From contig JAHLJT010000631.1 of NCBI GenBank assembly GCA_031308135.1, positions 160,246,921 to 160,310,920 on the forward strand: a DNA stretch of 64,000 nt, given 5' to 3'. The position numbers and the translations under genes were made by a program. The notes below the pieces were generated by a model. That model was not told where the DNA came from, ran no database searches, and saw only the letters and a list, made by a program, of their open reading frames with translations. Origin of the DNA: Acheta domesticus (lineage: Eukaryota > Arthropoda > Insecta > Orthoptera > Gryllidae). Below, piece by piece: positions 1 through 12,625 of this stretch. Position 1 is the stretch's first letter. The number at the start of each line of letters is the position of its first letter.

Positions 1-600
1 GAGTACCTTTCGGTTTGAAGGAATGATTAAATTGATAAAAGTTAGACAATAATATAATTTTTAGTAAAACTGCAGTACAAGTGAAGTAAAACAGTATTAG
101 TAAATTGCTTTTTGGAGGAATTTAATGTGTTACAACGCTGGGTTTAAAGGTTGTTATTTTAAATAGTAAAAGTGTATTCAAGACGGGATCCAAACATTCG
201 AGAACTGTGAACGTCGATTGATACGGCAAGATTGATTTCAAACTTTTCTTTATAAATAAATTAGAAAAAATATGAAAGTGTTGGTATAATTTATAAAATT
301 TCACAATATACGTACGTACATGCATTTTATTTTTTTTCTTTAGATTTGTATTATTTTCCGTCATAAAGAGAAAGGAGTTTGGGGACGGCAACCCCAATAG
401 GACTAAAATTTAAATATTTTTATTGAGAAGTAATTTAGTGTGTACGGAAGACTAGATATTTCCATATTGGAGCAACGCCGGGAGAGGCGGGATAGAGTGG
501 AGGGAATATTCAGTAGAATAGATAGATGTAGGCTCTGCCATAGGGCGGGAATAGATGAAATTCCTCTCTTTCTGTTTAATACAAAATTACGATAAATACC
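1..600 (+). mobile_element. Helitron, 3' portion, terminus deleted
   Basis: These bases match 56947-57568, the 3' half of the Helitron at 56262-57595. The terminal hairpin and CTAGT end are missing because copy 1 jumps directly from the sequence before the hairpin into the SINE at 601. This is a post-insertion deletion of 679 bases relative to copy 2. No coding content is visible. Confidence 0.75.
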
Positions 601-1103
601 GTCAACTATTGAGGTCATTAGTCCCATAAATGTAGCGTATGTTTTCTTGGCTGGATGGCGACATCCAGCGACGACCTACCGTCGACTAGCAGTGTTTTTC
701 CCAGCCAGGTCTCTCCCACCAGCGAGACACCGCCCCAGCTGGGACAAGCTCTAATCTCCCCAAGCGGTCTCCCGGAAAGTGTGGTGGTGTAGTGCATGTT
801 AGTATAAGTGTGAAGATGAAAGGAAGAAAGAGGAAGAAAAGATCACGCGAGGTCCGTGGCCCATTTGTTAGGGCACTGCTCCGGCATTCGCCTGATGTTG
901 ATCGGAGAAACCACGGAAAAATCTATCGATCGGAGCAGCCGGCCGCTAGAATGCTCCTCCAGACAGAGACTGAATTCGTCCTAGCTGACTAAGCTGTCAA
1001 AAATCCTGCGGAAGTCGAGACTCGAACCTAGGACCTACCGGTCGGAGGCACTGTAGTGACATCACAAGATGCACTGAGCCACCTCCCCCGGTCGGAATCA
1101 TCC
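601..1103 (-). mobile_element. tRNA-derived SINE, family S1, copy A
   Basis: On the minus strand a tRNA-like head carries an A-box-like TGGCTCAGTGC (about 1071-1082) and a B box AGGTTCGAGTC (1019-1029). It is followed by a roughly 450-base body that recurs at 8745-9172, 14880-15430, 42925-43682 and 58237-58770. The 3' end of the element is cut by the deletion at 600/601. Transcription by RNA polymerase III from the internal promoter is expected for this class. I do not recognise the named family. Confidence 0.8.
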
Positions 1104-1259
1104 GAGAAGCTATTAAGAACGCACGAAGAATTTGGCAAAAGCAGTAAAGAACTACATTTGACCAATAGATAAAGAACTTTATAAACCAAAAATAAAATTT
1201 AATTGAAATTGCCCAAGAATCGGTTAACATAAACTTGAGATAAATTCAGATAAAATTTG

Positions 1260-2581
1260 ATATGTGTCTCATGTTGATCAGTGAATAAATGTTATATTTT
1301 TTTTATTTGAAATAAGAAAATGGCATTTAAGCGCTACTGTAAATGCAAACTTTGTTGCTCTTTTTCATAGAAAATATTTTAATTTTCGAGAAACATCATT
1401 AGAAGTCATTTGAAGTACATCAACTTACAAATACAATAGTGTTTACAACTTGCTGGATATATGTGCATATTATCGGTGTCAGGTTCCAAATATATTGCAT
1501 TTGTGTAATTTTTGAAAAATCGAAAAAATTACCCCAAATGAACTTAACGTCATATTAAAGAGTGCAATTATCACTATCCGTTCGAAAAGTTTGAAGAAAA
1601 AAAATTTGAAGTCATTTCTGAGAAAATGGCGTTCAAGCGTGTCTGAAAATGCGGAATTTTGAGATAGTGTTCACAGGAAAAGTTTGAGTTTTCGAGAAAC
1701 TTTACTAGACATTACTTAAAGCACATGTACTCTTTTAATATAATAAAGTGAACAAATCGCCGCTAATGCGAGTATTAACGACGTGAGAGATAAGTAAAAA
1801 CATCCATTTTTACTAATTTTTGAAAACACAAAAGAATAGAGCAATATGGCAATTATGTCATTTCAAATAAAACATTTAGCACTATCCCTACCAAAAGTTT
1901 AAAGAAAAAACATTGGAGCCGTTTTTGAGAAAATATTGTTTTTGTAATTTTTTAAAATTGCACATATTGCACGCAATATTGCGCGAAAACTACTCAAATT
2001 TTCAAAAAAATGTACATGACGTTAATGAAAGAACTCACTTTAGAGAACAATTTTTATTTGGAAGAAAAATATCTATGTTCAATTTTGTAGTTGTAGGAAG
2101 ATATTTTAAATTTGAATTTTTGAAAAAAAAATTAATTTTGCAATTTTCAAAAAATCAGAGCTTTTAACTAGCATGAGACCTGCGCCATTCATATAACGAC
2201 CTTCAGACTATCCCACAACAACATTTAGTCGAATTGTGGGGGTCATTCTTTTGAAAATTTTGAAAATGTCCCAGGGGCTTCATTTAAAATACCCTCTAAA
2301 ATTAAAATATCGGTTGTCAAATTCAAGGGGCCTCTAGATTAGTCAGGCTCGATCGGCGATATATCAGTTTTGGAGAAAATCAGCTGAACGGTTTGGTCGC
2401 TAACGTTGTTCATAGACAGACTGACCTTTTGCTTTCAATTGGTTTTTCGATATCAAGAACCCATACAACAGATTTCTGACTGCACTAAGTGGTTAGGAGA
2501 TTTTTTTCTTAATTTAGCAATTAGTTTTATCCACTTTTTCGTTATCACGGCCCGGCAATGAATTTTTTTCCGCCGAAAATT
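1260..2581 (+). repeat. Dispersed repeat R1 with three ~300-bp modules
   Basis: Three diverged units in tandem each start with a version of 'gagaaaatggcgttYaagcg' (starts near 1312, 1621 and 1924). Each continues with a 'gagttttcgagaaac' type segment and ends about 300 bases later. The tail (2180-2500) contains 'gaaaatcagctgaacggttt' and 'agacagactgacc'. Related segments occur near 5.5, 15.7, 16.5, 25.7, 27.6, 28.6, 29.5 and 29.9 kb. No protein homology was seen; ORFs here are short and not conserved in the second copy. Confidence 0.7.
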
Positions 2582-3581
2582 NNNNNNNNNNNNNNNNNNN
2601 NNNNNNNNNNNNNNNNNNNNNNNNNNNNNNNNNNNNNNNNNNNNNNNNNNNNNNNNNNNNNNNNNNNNNNNNNNNNNNNNNNNNNNNNNNNNNNNNNNNN
2701 NNNNNNNNNNNNNNNNNNNNNNNNNNNNNNNNNNNNNNNNNNNNNNNNNNNNNNNNNNNNNNNNNNNNNNNNNNNNNNNNNNNNNNNNNNNNNNNNNNNN
2801 NNNNNNNNNNNNNNNNNNNNNNNNNNNNNNNNNNNNNNNNNNNNNNNNNNNNNNNNNNNNNNNNNNNNNNNNNNNNNNNNNNNNNNNNNNNNNNNNNNNN
2901 NNNNNNNNNNNNNNNNNNNNNNNNNNNNNNNNNNNNNNNNNNNNNNNNNNNNNNNNNNNNNNNNNNNNNNNNNNNNNNNNNNNNNNNNNNNNNNNNNNNN
3001 NNNNNNNNNNNNNNNNNNNNNNNNNNNNNNNNNNNNNNNNNNNNNNNNNNNNNNNNNNNNNNNNNNNNNNNNNNNNNNNNNNNNNNNNNNNNNNNNNNNN
3101 NNNNNNNNNNNNNNNNNNNNNNNNNNNNNNNNNNNNNNNNNNNNNNNNNNNNNNNNNNNNNNNNNNNNNNNNNNNNNNNNNNNNNNNNNNNNNNNNNNNN
3201 NNNNNNNNNNNNNNNNNNNNNNNNNNNNNNNNNNNNNNNNNNNNNNNNNNNNNNNNNNNNNNNNNNNNNNNNNNNNNNNNNNNNNNNNNNNNNNNNNNNN
3301 NNNNNNNNNNNNNNNNNNNNNNNNNNNNNNNNNNNNNNNNNNNNNNNNNNNNNNNNNNNNNNNNNNNNNNNNNNNNNNNNNNNNNNNNNNNNNNNNNNNN
3401 NNNNNNNNNNNNNNNNNNNNNNNNNNNNNNNNNNNNNNNNNNNNNNNNNNNNNNNNNNNNNNNNNNNNNNNNNNNNNNNNNNNNNNNNNNNNNNNNNNNN
3501 NNNNNNNNNNNNNNNNNNNNNNNNNNNNNNNNNNNNNNNNNNNNNNNNNNNNNNNNNNNNNNNNNNNNNNNNNNNNNNNNN
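2582..3581. other. Assembly gap (1000 N)
   Basis: A run of exactly 1000 N, a conventional placeholder length. Flanking sequence matches the second duplicate copy at about 60245 on the left and 62349 on the right. The true missing sequence is therefore probably near 2.1 kb if the loci are homologous. Confidence 0.97.
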
Positions 3582-5243
3582 TACTATACAATACTTAAGT
3601 TCTTGCACCCGCTTCTACTCTGCCGTTCCATGCAATGGGCATCCCGCTCACCGCCCTCTATATAATATCCAATCGATCAGTATCTACGTAGAGTGCGATT
3701 CTCAATCCATTAGGCGTTGATCTCATGTAAAGGAGGGTGCAGCGCTCCGTCTACAAATGTAAATCGAACGTGTAATACCTGCCAAATGAATGTATAGCTA
3801 ATACTAAAAACAAATGTAGTCACAGAAATTCCACAAGCGATGAGTTAAAGCAGCAATTTGAAACAATCCTCCCTGTGAACATTTTAAATAATTATTTAGA
3901 ATGTACGTGGAAATGCACTGTGTGTATTAATAATTACGGAGCAAAAAACATCGATGTATTAACAATCTGTAGATAATAATACTTATTTCAGTATGCATTA
4001 GCCAAATGTCCACCAATAAATCTGACTTGCCATGGAATTGTGGACTTATACTAAACAAATATAACCAGTCACAGATATTGCACAACGTGAAGAATGTAAA
4101 TCAGCATTAATTGAACAACTCACTCTCTGTGATTATTTTAATAATTGTTTGAAGTATACATGAGAAAGCACCAGAGTGTGTTAATTACCAGATGTATAGA
4201 TGTATGAACTTACATTACATGCCCTTTAAGTACTATCACCTAACCAACGTATTCGTAACGATTAATCACACTTACAAATAATTCAGTTTACAACACAAAA
4301 AGAATAACACAATATCTCTCTTTCAATCGGAATTGAAGATTTATAGCATATCATTTAACCAACATATCTTATCAATTAATTTTACCTGTCAGTTCAAAAT
4401 TACAAAAATTGACAATTAGTGCCAAATATGATTACATGTACTAATCTTACATTAATTACATAATTGCTCGAACATTGTTTTTACCAAAGACATTGTAATA
4501 GTATACTAGATCCACGCACAGCGAGTGTAGCGTTGCCAATTGATCGTCCTGGCAGCCATGTAGACACCAAGACCGTGATGTTGGTGCCGTATGCCATTAT
4601 TTGTGTGCCTTTTGCGGAAGGTGAAGATTCTATAAGAGAAAAAAGTAAAATGGTGAAGCAGCGCGCGGCTGATGAGTGTTCTAATCGTGCGATGAAAGCC
4701 TGCGTGGTGTAATATCACGAGTGCATCGTTTAACTATGTGATGTAATCTATTGAATGTGCTGGTTACTTTTACTAATAATACGGTGTCGTGAGTAATAAT
4801 AAAATCGGTGAATTTGTAATTACACATAAAAAAACGTTCGTTTAACTCTGAAAATGACTTTTTTTTTAGATAACTTGCCCTATTTCTCCAAAATAGATAA
4901 AGAAGTATCTATATTCCCTAAATTCGAACCTAATACAGGAATATCGAGATTTGTTCTGGAGGCTGAAGATCTTCAAGAACACATATATTTTAATACCGAA
5001 TGATATGACCATTTAATCCAGGTATTTGCCTGCTATATACGGAACTTTCGTATGTATCTATAAAAATTACTTATTTTAAGTTGATAATTTATTAAAGAAT
5101 ATCTACAACATTTACCCTTTTACTGAAAAAAGATGTCAGAATAGTCAAGGTGTACAATTTTAATAGGGTTGGTATTTGAGGAGTACGCTTTAAAATGATT
5201 AAAAAGCGTTTCCGAAAGAAATGTCCCGACATCTCGTAGCAAT
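3582..5243. other. AT-rich duplicated sequence, no gene seen
   Basis: This part of the duplication matches 62349-64000. An 82-codon ORF (4464-4712, plus) is present, but the corresponding sequence near 63250-63480 carries extra bases that shift its frame, so it is not a conserved gene. Nothing else is recognisable. Confidence 0.6.
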
Positions 5244-8200
5244 ATGATGTTTTGTGAGGGCAATATCCAATATTTGTGGGCGACGTGTCTTTAAAGAACT
5301 TGTGCTTTTGTGTTATTAGTGCTTAATAAAGCAGTATGAGAATACAGTATGATAAAGGCATATGATATTACGTCAGAGATACATACATCCGTTTTGACTT
5401 TCTTGAATGTTAGTTTTGATATATTACTTTTAAACAATGAGTTAGTATATTCAATAAGTCTTTCATTCTACGTATTCAAAGCCTTGAAAATGCGGAAAAA
5501 CCTGAAAATTTTCGACATATTTAAATTACGCGCGGTAATGTGCCCCCCACCATGGTAGCCAGCGCAAGCTTCAATTTGCAACAGGGAAGGGTGGCTATTA
5601 CCGCAGGATTATGGGGTCTTGGTTTGTATTTTGTTCTCGTATAGGGTGAATAAGTGCTTTAAAATGATCAGTCTTATTTTACTTGAAATCTCTGAATTTT
5701 TGAAAACTGAAAAAATTCAAATTTTTTTACGTCCCCCTACATTCACAATATTGAAGACCAGCGATCTTTTACGAAATGAAATCAGTTCTTCTAAGGATAG
5801 TGAATTCTTGAATGAAATTTGTAATTCACAGACATTTTTAAATAAGGTCAAGTACAATTTTTAGAATATACGAGTTGTTTTTGCGTAATTTTGCGTGAAA
5901 AGGTAAGCAATTTTTATACAATCCTATTTTCAAAAATTGCTCCATTTTTTTCTTGAAATTGTATTGTCGAATGTATCAAAGGACAGTAAAATGTGTTTGG
6001 AAAAAACAAGTTTTTGCATAATTAATGCAATTTGCTAAAAGTGTTTTTTATCAAAAAGGACCCCTTTTCCCTCAGATACAGTAAAGAAAGCTTAACAAAT
6101 GGCACAAGTCTCATTTTTGTTGAAATCTTAATTTCTCAATTTAAAAACGTTAGAAATTATGCTAGAAAGTATCACCAATAGGTATGACCAACGTCTTATA
6201 TTATTTAAATAAGAAATATCTTTTAAAAAGTTAGAAATTATACTTGAAAGTATCACCAATTAGTATGGCCAACTCTTATTATTTATCTAAGAAAATTATT
6301 TTATAGAGACTAAATAGAGATATTTGTAATAAATAGGCTTGCCTTGAGGAAAAATTAGGTGGTTATGACTCACATAGACGTTTATCGCCACTACAGTATT
6401 CCCATACAATACTTTTAATAACTCAAAATGGATAGTGTAACATAAACGATTGCCTTTGCAAATTAAAGAAATAAAATATTTTTTAAAGGAAATACCCGCA
6501 GCTAATCCTTTCTTTCACCAACACATACATAATTTAAATAATCTTTTATCAAGAGACACAATTACAAAATAATAACATATTCAAACCTCGAGTACTACTC
6601 CCTTCTTATTACAGAAATGTTCCCCACTAATCTACGAAAGTATTTTTGCTCGATTTCATTTCCCTTCATAGCAAAGGAAGGTGTTGATGAAATATCTTTG
6701 CTAGCCAGCTAGAAAACACAGGACCTTGAGGTCTCGTACTCTTTCTCTGTGACACTCGTTCATTAACCTTTTAGAATTTGCATTCACTGTTGATATTTCC
6801 AGAGCTCGAGCTAGTGATTCTGCGTTTCAAAATATGGAGCTTAATGGAGTCATCTATAACAAACACAGTAAATGTGCGTAAATGCAAAACTGCAGGTATA
6901 ACATCAGAACGGATTTCCTGCTAACAAGGCTGATGTATAGTCCGCAGATTTGCAATAACTCGCTATTTTCTGTGGAACCAGAACGTCGATTCTATCTGGT
7001 AGCTTCTCAAATTCAGTGCGATGAAGATCTCCTCTCTCCAGCACCACATTCCAATCTCGTGGCGTCTGTTGGGTTGAAAGCGTATTTTTGAAGTTTGAGT
7101 GTCCTCGTTACTCCACTTTTCAATTTGATTCCGTCCCACATATAATTATTACAGGCGTTTGTATTTACGACTAACATCTAACTAAAAAAGTTATTTATGT
7201 GAGCTCTGGCACGAAAATGCGCGTGATGAAATTGGATTCGTCCGCTCACAGCATCCAGTACGAAATCCGCTGTGGGGCTAAGAATGAGTCCCGTCCTCCT
7301 ATGGTCTCTCCAACACCACGAAACAATCGGTCAGGATGTTACATGCAGTAAAATCTTGTCCGAGTATAATTGGGACATTCTAGCGTGCAGACTTTTCGTT
7401 CCATATGCTATGGACAATTATATATTCTTGGCCACCAGGCCGATAATAATGGTCACCTTAATTTGCAATGATGTGCATTATGAAAACAACGCATGTTCGT
7501 TACTGAATTCAATCAAAATTGCTTTTGAAAGTTTATAAAACGTAAATCATACATTGTAGTGAGACATCAATCTTTGGAGAGAACTCTGTCGGTGAGACCA
7601 ATACAGGCCTCTGTTAATGCAACGCATTTCCAAAGTGAATTGCCTTATTCCGTGTGAATTTTGAAGAGCCGCATTACCGCGGTCGCGAGCTGCTGGGGCA
7701 GAAGCTGCAGCAGACGTCTCGCGGACGTTGCAATCGGAGCCCGAGGGATGGGGTGGCGTGGAGGGGGGGATGTGCCGGCATGTCCCTCCCGCCAATCGAG
7801 GGCCGTCATGTGCCGCGCCGCGCGTCACGTCCGGCGACCGCGGGCGCAAGGCAGACAGCGCTGGCAGATGTCCGCTCTGGCCGCGGCCTCTGACGGTTTC
7901 ATTTATGCAACTCCACAAATAAATCATGAGCGACCCTCCAATACTGCTGAAGGGATCTGATTTCTGACCGACAATCGTCGATAATTTGGGGACGTATTTT
8001 GTTCACCCCAGCATCTCTTTTCACATACTACTTCGTATTTCAATTAGGAAAATTTGGGAGCAACCTTTCTCGTTAGAGCAAAGTGTACTTTTTAATCTAA
8101 TTAAAATATTTCTGTTATATTACTAAATTGACGAGTTTCGATTCTGATAAATTGCTAGAGTCTCATAAAGAAATAATCTCATTAAACCTTTCTTTATTTA

Positions 8201-8744
8201 ACCAATTTTTTTCTCAATTTCACATTTATCAGCAATAAATAATATAATAAAATGGGCAAAATAAGAAATTTTCTCACTTTCTAACGCAGTCAAGGAGATT
8301 TCATGTAATACCAGCCGAGAACCTGTGCATAAGGGATTGCCCAACTTTCAGGTGAAAATATCTAATGTGTAACTCCGGTACACGAATTAGCTTAAGAAAA
8401 CCAGGCATTGCTCGGGCGTTTATTTATTCGCAAACATGTAAGATGGATGACCTACATGGTGTAGCTCAAGGTCTCATAAAGATGCTTAACACCAGTAACT
8501 GTACATTTTTCGCGTAATTAGGTAAAAAAAAACAAATATTATGAAATTTTAAATTTTTATTAAATGTATGATATCACATTGAAGTGCATTACGTTGCTCC
8601 GGTTTTCATTTCATAATATACTTTTATTAGAAAGGAAATCTATCTATTTCCGCTCTCTTCGCCCACCATCTCTCTTCTAGTATGTATCCGCCTCACTTGG
8701 CCACATCTTACTCTCCCCCCAAATCTTCAGTCTTCACTCACTTT
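5244..8744. other. Intergenic, AT-rich; R1-like segment and one CpG island
   Basis: Bases 5450-6130 resemble R1 (repeated 'gcgtaattttgcgtgaaaa' type phrases and 'cacaatattgaagaccagcg', as at 16.0 kb). Bases 7675-7890 form a CpG-rich patch with many overlapping short ORFs in several frames and no homology. The remainder is AT-rich with no supported gene. Confidence 0.5.
7675..7890. other. CpG-rich island
   Basis: A short, sharply bounded GC- and CpG-rich block in AT-rich surroundings. Overlapping short ORFs in all frames are what GC-rich sequence gives by chance. It could be an orphan CpG island or promoter, or an old GC-rich element; no start-site motif is convincing. Confidence 0.5.
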
Positions 8745-9172
8745 TAAGTGAAAGTCAGCTAGAGCAAATTCAGTCGCTGTCCTGAAACAAGAAGTTTAGT
8801 GGTCGAATTTTCTGATCGATAGTTTCCGGGGTTTCTTGACGAATGAAGACGAATGCAGGACCCTAAACAAAAGGGCCACGGACCGCGCACAATCTTTTCT
8901 TCCTCTTCTTTTGCTATCCCACCCCTTAATTACACATACTTACACTAACATGCACTTAGAGCTTGTCCAGGGTGATGCGGGACCCCGCTGGTGGGAGATA
9001 CCTGGTTCTGGAAAATCCCGCTAGCCGACAGTAAGTCGGCGCCGGATCTCGTCATGCAGAGGGGAAAGGTCACCGCCACTTCCCGATGAAAAACGTGCAC
9101 TACACTTACGACACTAATGCCCTTGGCAGCTCACTCACTCGGAATCTTTAGCAATCAATCAATCAATATTCT
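8745..9172 (+). mobile_element. SINE family S1, copy B, 5' truncated
   Basis: The body matches S1 copies A and E in inverted orientation: 'gggccacggaccgcgc', 'ctggtgggagatacctgg', and 'gtaagtcggcgccggatc' where A/E have the equivalent 'gtaggtcgtcgctggat'. The tRNA-like head is missing. It ends in a short (CAAT)n tail near 9153-9172, which gives the family's 3' tail type and fixes the plus orientation. Confidence 0.8.
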
Positions 9173-9964
9173 AAATAATTTAATTGAAACATTGTACAAA
9201 AATTAAATACATTTACTCATATCTATGATTTTTGTGAGTTTTATAAACTATACAATTTCCTTACAAAAAGCATTCAATATTTCTCAGTGTATGTATCCAA
9301 AGTGTTTACACATTGTTGATTCGTGACTTTCTTTCATTATTTCATATCTCTTGTACACTTAATACATTCAAGCCTAGATGCAATAAGGATACATGTCACT
9401 TATTTCATAAATTTCGAATATGTGAATGAAGATTTGTAAACGTTATCATTTTCAAATACAATCAGCTCGCATTTCATAATTGAATGTAAAATAAACAACC
9501 AGTGGTGTTATACATTTTCAATAGTTGTTTCAATATAATTTGCAGTGACATTCTTTCTATGTTATATTTCTACTGAACACCTCGGGACCGCGTAGAAGAT
9601 GCAGTTCTCTGCTCTAGGATCACTCGCTTGATATTTTGATCTTAACAATGGGAAATTACCATAGACTGCGTAGACTCCAAACCGATTTTGCATTTTTTTT
9701 CGTTTTGTAAAAAAGCACATTTGGAGGTCACATTTGAATTGTTTGATCCTTCGTCGCTCAAAAATATTTGTGCTTGTGCTATCAAAATTTACTTACAGCT
9801 TTCGAAGGGAAGTTCTTGTATCTCTTCAACACATCAATGGTCCAAAATATTCTCTGTTTTTGTACGTTTCAATAGCTTTTAATCCCCTTTATCCGTGTGT
9901 GCATCAAACTCTGTTTGCCTCTTAATACCCCTACTAATCCGGCGCATATCGAGCTTGAGAGACG

Positions 9965-10160
9965 TGTCTAAGCGCAGTGTTTTGCCCGAGGCGTGCAGCG
10001 TCGGGGGCAGGGGCGCAAGCAGGTAGGGTAGCCGCCGCCGGATGGACCAAACAATCCTCCCGGAAGGGCCCCCCCCCTTCCCACCCGCCCCTCCCATGCT
10101 GTACAGTTACCGCCAGCGCTGTCGACGTTCCACTTCTCCCTCCGCTCTTGCCGGTTCTCA
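9965..10160. other. CpG-rich island
   Basis: A GC-rich block containing a run of nine C and several CpG clusters. Overlapping short ORFs on both strands show no homology. Function unknown. Confidence 0.45.
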
Positions 10161-11879
10161 TCACAATTTCAAAGCGTCACGCCTTCTAGAGCACATCACT
10201 GAGTTAAATAATTGAGAGTTATTTAAGGCGGTTGGTTTGTAAAGCTATTGCAATCGTTGACCTGTAATTTTAAAACCAGAATCAAAATATATATATTTAA
10301 GTCCTGTTAAATTTATAAAACTTTAATACATATGAATGAGGTAAATTTGATTTCTTTCCTACAATGAAATATATTTGTGTTAAAGGAAACACAGGCTACT
10401 CGCTACTGAATTTCGCTACTCGCAATTTACTGTCACTACTATCTGAAATATTATTTTCCCAAATACCCGTCAATGCCACTTAGCCATTTCCACACTTCGT
10501 CGTCATGATCACCATCAATCTTCCTGCCACTGAAAAAACAATTGCCATAACTATTGTACGCATTCCTACACAATCACCAACGTAATCACATCAGTATTAA
10601 TACAATTTTTTCCTACATATTGAGAGCAACAGGGAAATGCAATCTACTTTTCATTAGTATTGTAATATTTGTGTATATTTCCATTTTATTAATTTACGTT
10701 TCTGTTTTGGTACCAATGATGATGAATCACTGAATAGTGTCGAAATATAGATTTAGATATTCAAAATGTATGGCATTTGAAACTCGAAATGTTTCACTAG
10801 ATGCTCAAGTAAACAATCGTAATCTTCACAGTTCTTGACCTTCCTTGCTTCTCAGAAACATTGTAGTGAATGGGTATATTTCGTAAACATAAGTATTTTT
10901 TAAAAAGGGTGAAAATGATTGAACGTAACGCAAGACACTATGAATGAATACCTAAGAACTTCTTAGCTGCATTTTCTCTGTGTTCGAAAGTGGAATATAA
11001 AGAACATTGTGTAGACGAAGAGATTGAAAGATAGTTTTACACTTTTTCGTATCACTAATTTCCTGTGCATTTGCATAAAACCACCCTGGTTTTATGCAAA
11101 AGAAATCTTGGTAAATAGTCTTTTTACGATTATGAAAGTTTCAGCAATGTTAAGTGTTGTGGTGATACTCGTAGTAATCATAACTAGGGGCAGATTTTAA
11201 TGAAATGTCATTTTTTTCCATTTCACTTTAGAACAACGCCATTTAGTATAGAAATTAATTTTATGGTATAACTGAAAGAAATGACACTTTTTATAGGTCA
11301 TTTTGTTAATTTTTTATCGATTTTTTCTTATAAGTCGTTTTCCAATAAGGTCGTTTTCACCTTTTCCCGTTATTTTTAATGCACTTTTCACTGGGTTTCA
11401 TCAATTTTAATATCATTTTAATGATATTTGCTTCAAATAATATTTACAAGACGCAACAAATGTTCTCCACGGAATTCCTGAGTACCCACACCTGGTAGCC
11501 TATTCGATCTTCTTCGGTCAGAAGTTGTAATGCCAGCCATTATGAGTAGGTAATCAAAGATTCCTGTGACGCCTGTCAGCGCCACTGGCGGTTCAGCCGA
11601 TTTTGGGAAAACTACAGAAAGAGATTTTCTGGTAAAGAGCATTCCAAATCAAAAGTTAAAAGCTGGGTTTACTTGAACGGATGGAAGAATCCTCGATTAC
11701 AACAGTAACATATCCAACACCTGGAGTTGTTCATCCGAACTGTTTTTGATAACGTCTTTAACGACATTTTTCTTTGCATTTAGGATATTTCATCTCATAT
11801 ACGAAGTGCAAGATGTTTGCACGGTTCAAACTGCATTATTTTCTATCGAAGCAATTGTTTTGAATTTTCTAGTCGTGAA

Positions 11880-12270
11880 GCATTTCCCCAGCAGATTTTC
11901 CCTTTACCGTCCCCGCTGACCTCAGCAACCCGCATAGGGCGGCCTCTCGACCACCCACCCCGTGCCCCCTCCCCCCTAGAGCCGTGGCTGTGGCACCCTC
12001 GCCACGCCCAGTGCGCGCATTGTCGTCCGCCCCCCCCCCTCGCCAAACCCCTCGCCCGCCCCTTCCCCTCCGGCGCCCACGCGTCCTCCTCGCCTCATTA
12101 GCGTGGGCGTGTCGGCATCGCCCGCCCCGGGCGAGCCTCCGGAAGCCCCAGCCCTGCCCCGTGGGCGACACGGCCGCTGCCCGCGCCGGGCGGCGGCGGA
12201 GGGCGCTGTGCAACGCGGTGGCCGCTCGCAATCGCGCTCAGAGTAGAGTCCGTAGATACAGAGAGTAGCG
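11880..12270. other. CpG-rich island, strongest in the left half
   Basis: About 390 bases of dense CpG and C-runs in otherwise AT-rich sequence. ORFs overlap in at least five frames (60-120 codons), typical of GC-rich non-coding DNA. It could be a promoter-type island or an old GC-rich repeat. No TATA box or Inr stands out. Confidence 0.5.
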
Positions 12271-12454
12271 CATTCCATTGTTCCACCGATCCCGCCATTT
12301 TATGTCCAGTTGTCGGGACAATTAGAACTGTGGGATATTCAGTGAGTTCAGAACCATGAATCTATTCCAAATCAATATTAATAATCTTAAAGATCTACAT
12401 AACGTCAGCAATTGTTATAACTTTCCTTCAGCTTCTGGATACTGCATCTAGGGA

Positions 12455-12625
12455 CTCTCGCTCAGAGCAGCGGCACGCGCCCGGCTCGCGGCGGCCGGCA
12501 TTTCTTTGCCGGCGGAGCTCTACGGTCAGTGGACATGGCGCGCGTTCGGCCTGGGATCTTCCACTCTGCGGATCAGAACGCCCGGAATACTTTGACGCTC
12601 TGCATGGGCGCCTCTGGCGCATAAT
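12455..12625. other. CpG-rich island with GCCGGC hairpin
   Basis: A GC-rich block in which two GCCGGC boxes eight bases apart (near 12490-12515) could fold into a short hairpin. No coding homology. Confidence 0.4.

Larger units (their letters stand above)
1..5243 (+). repeat. Large direct duplication, copy 1
   Basis: This stretch aligns in the same orientation, almost end to end, with 56947-64000. The two copies differ by scattered substitutions and many 1-30 base indels (several percent by eye). Copy 1 lacks 679 bases present in copy 2 (57569-58247), missing at the 600/601 junction, and about 27 further bases near 640. The first N gap lies in this copy where copy 2 has about 2.1 kb. The match may continue left of base 1. 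It could be a true segmental duplication or an uncollapsed haplotype joined into the scaffold. Confidence 0.93.

Noticed and set aside
2514..3608. Long ORFs of about 350 codons spanning N runs (also 22515-23693)
   Set aside because: They exist only because the 1000-N gaps are translated as unknown residues.
4464..4712. 82-codon ORF in duplicate copy 1
   Set aside because: The second copy carries insertions that shift the frame, so no selection on the protein is visible.
11843..12298. Proline/arginine-rich proteins in the CpG island
   Set aside because: Five overlapping frames are open at once, the expected effect of GC richness; no start or domain context.
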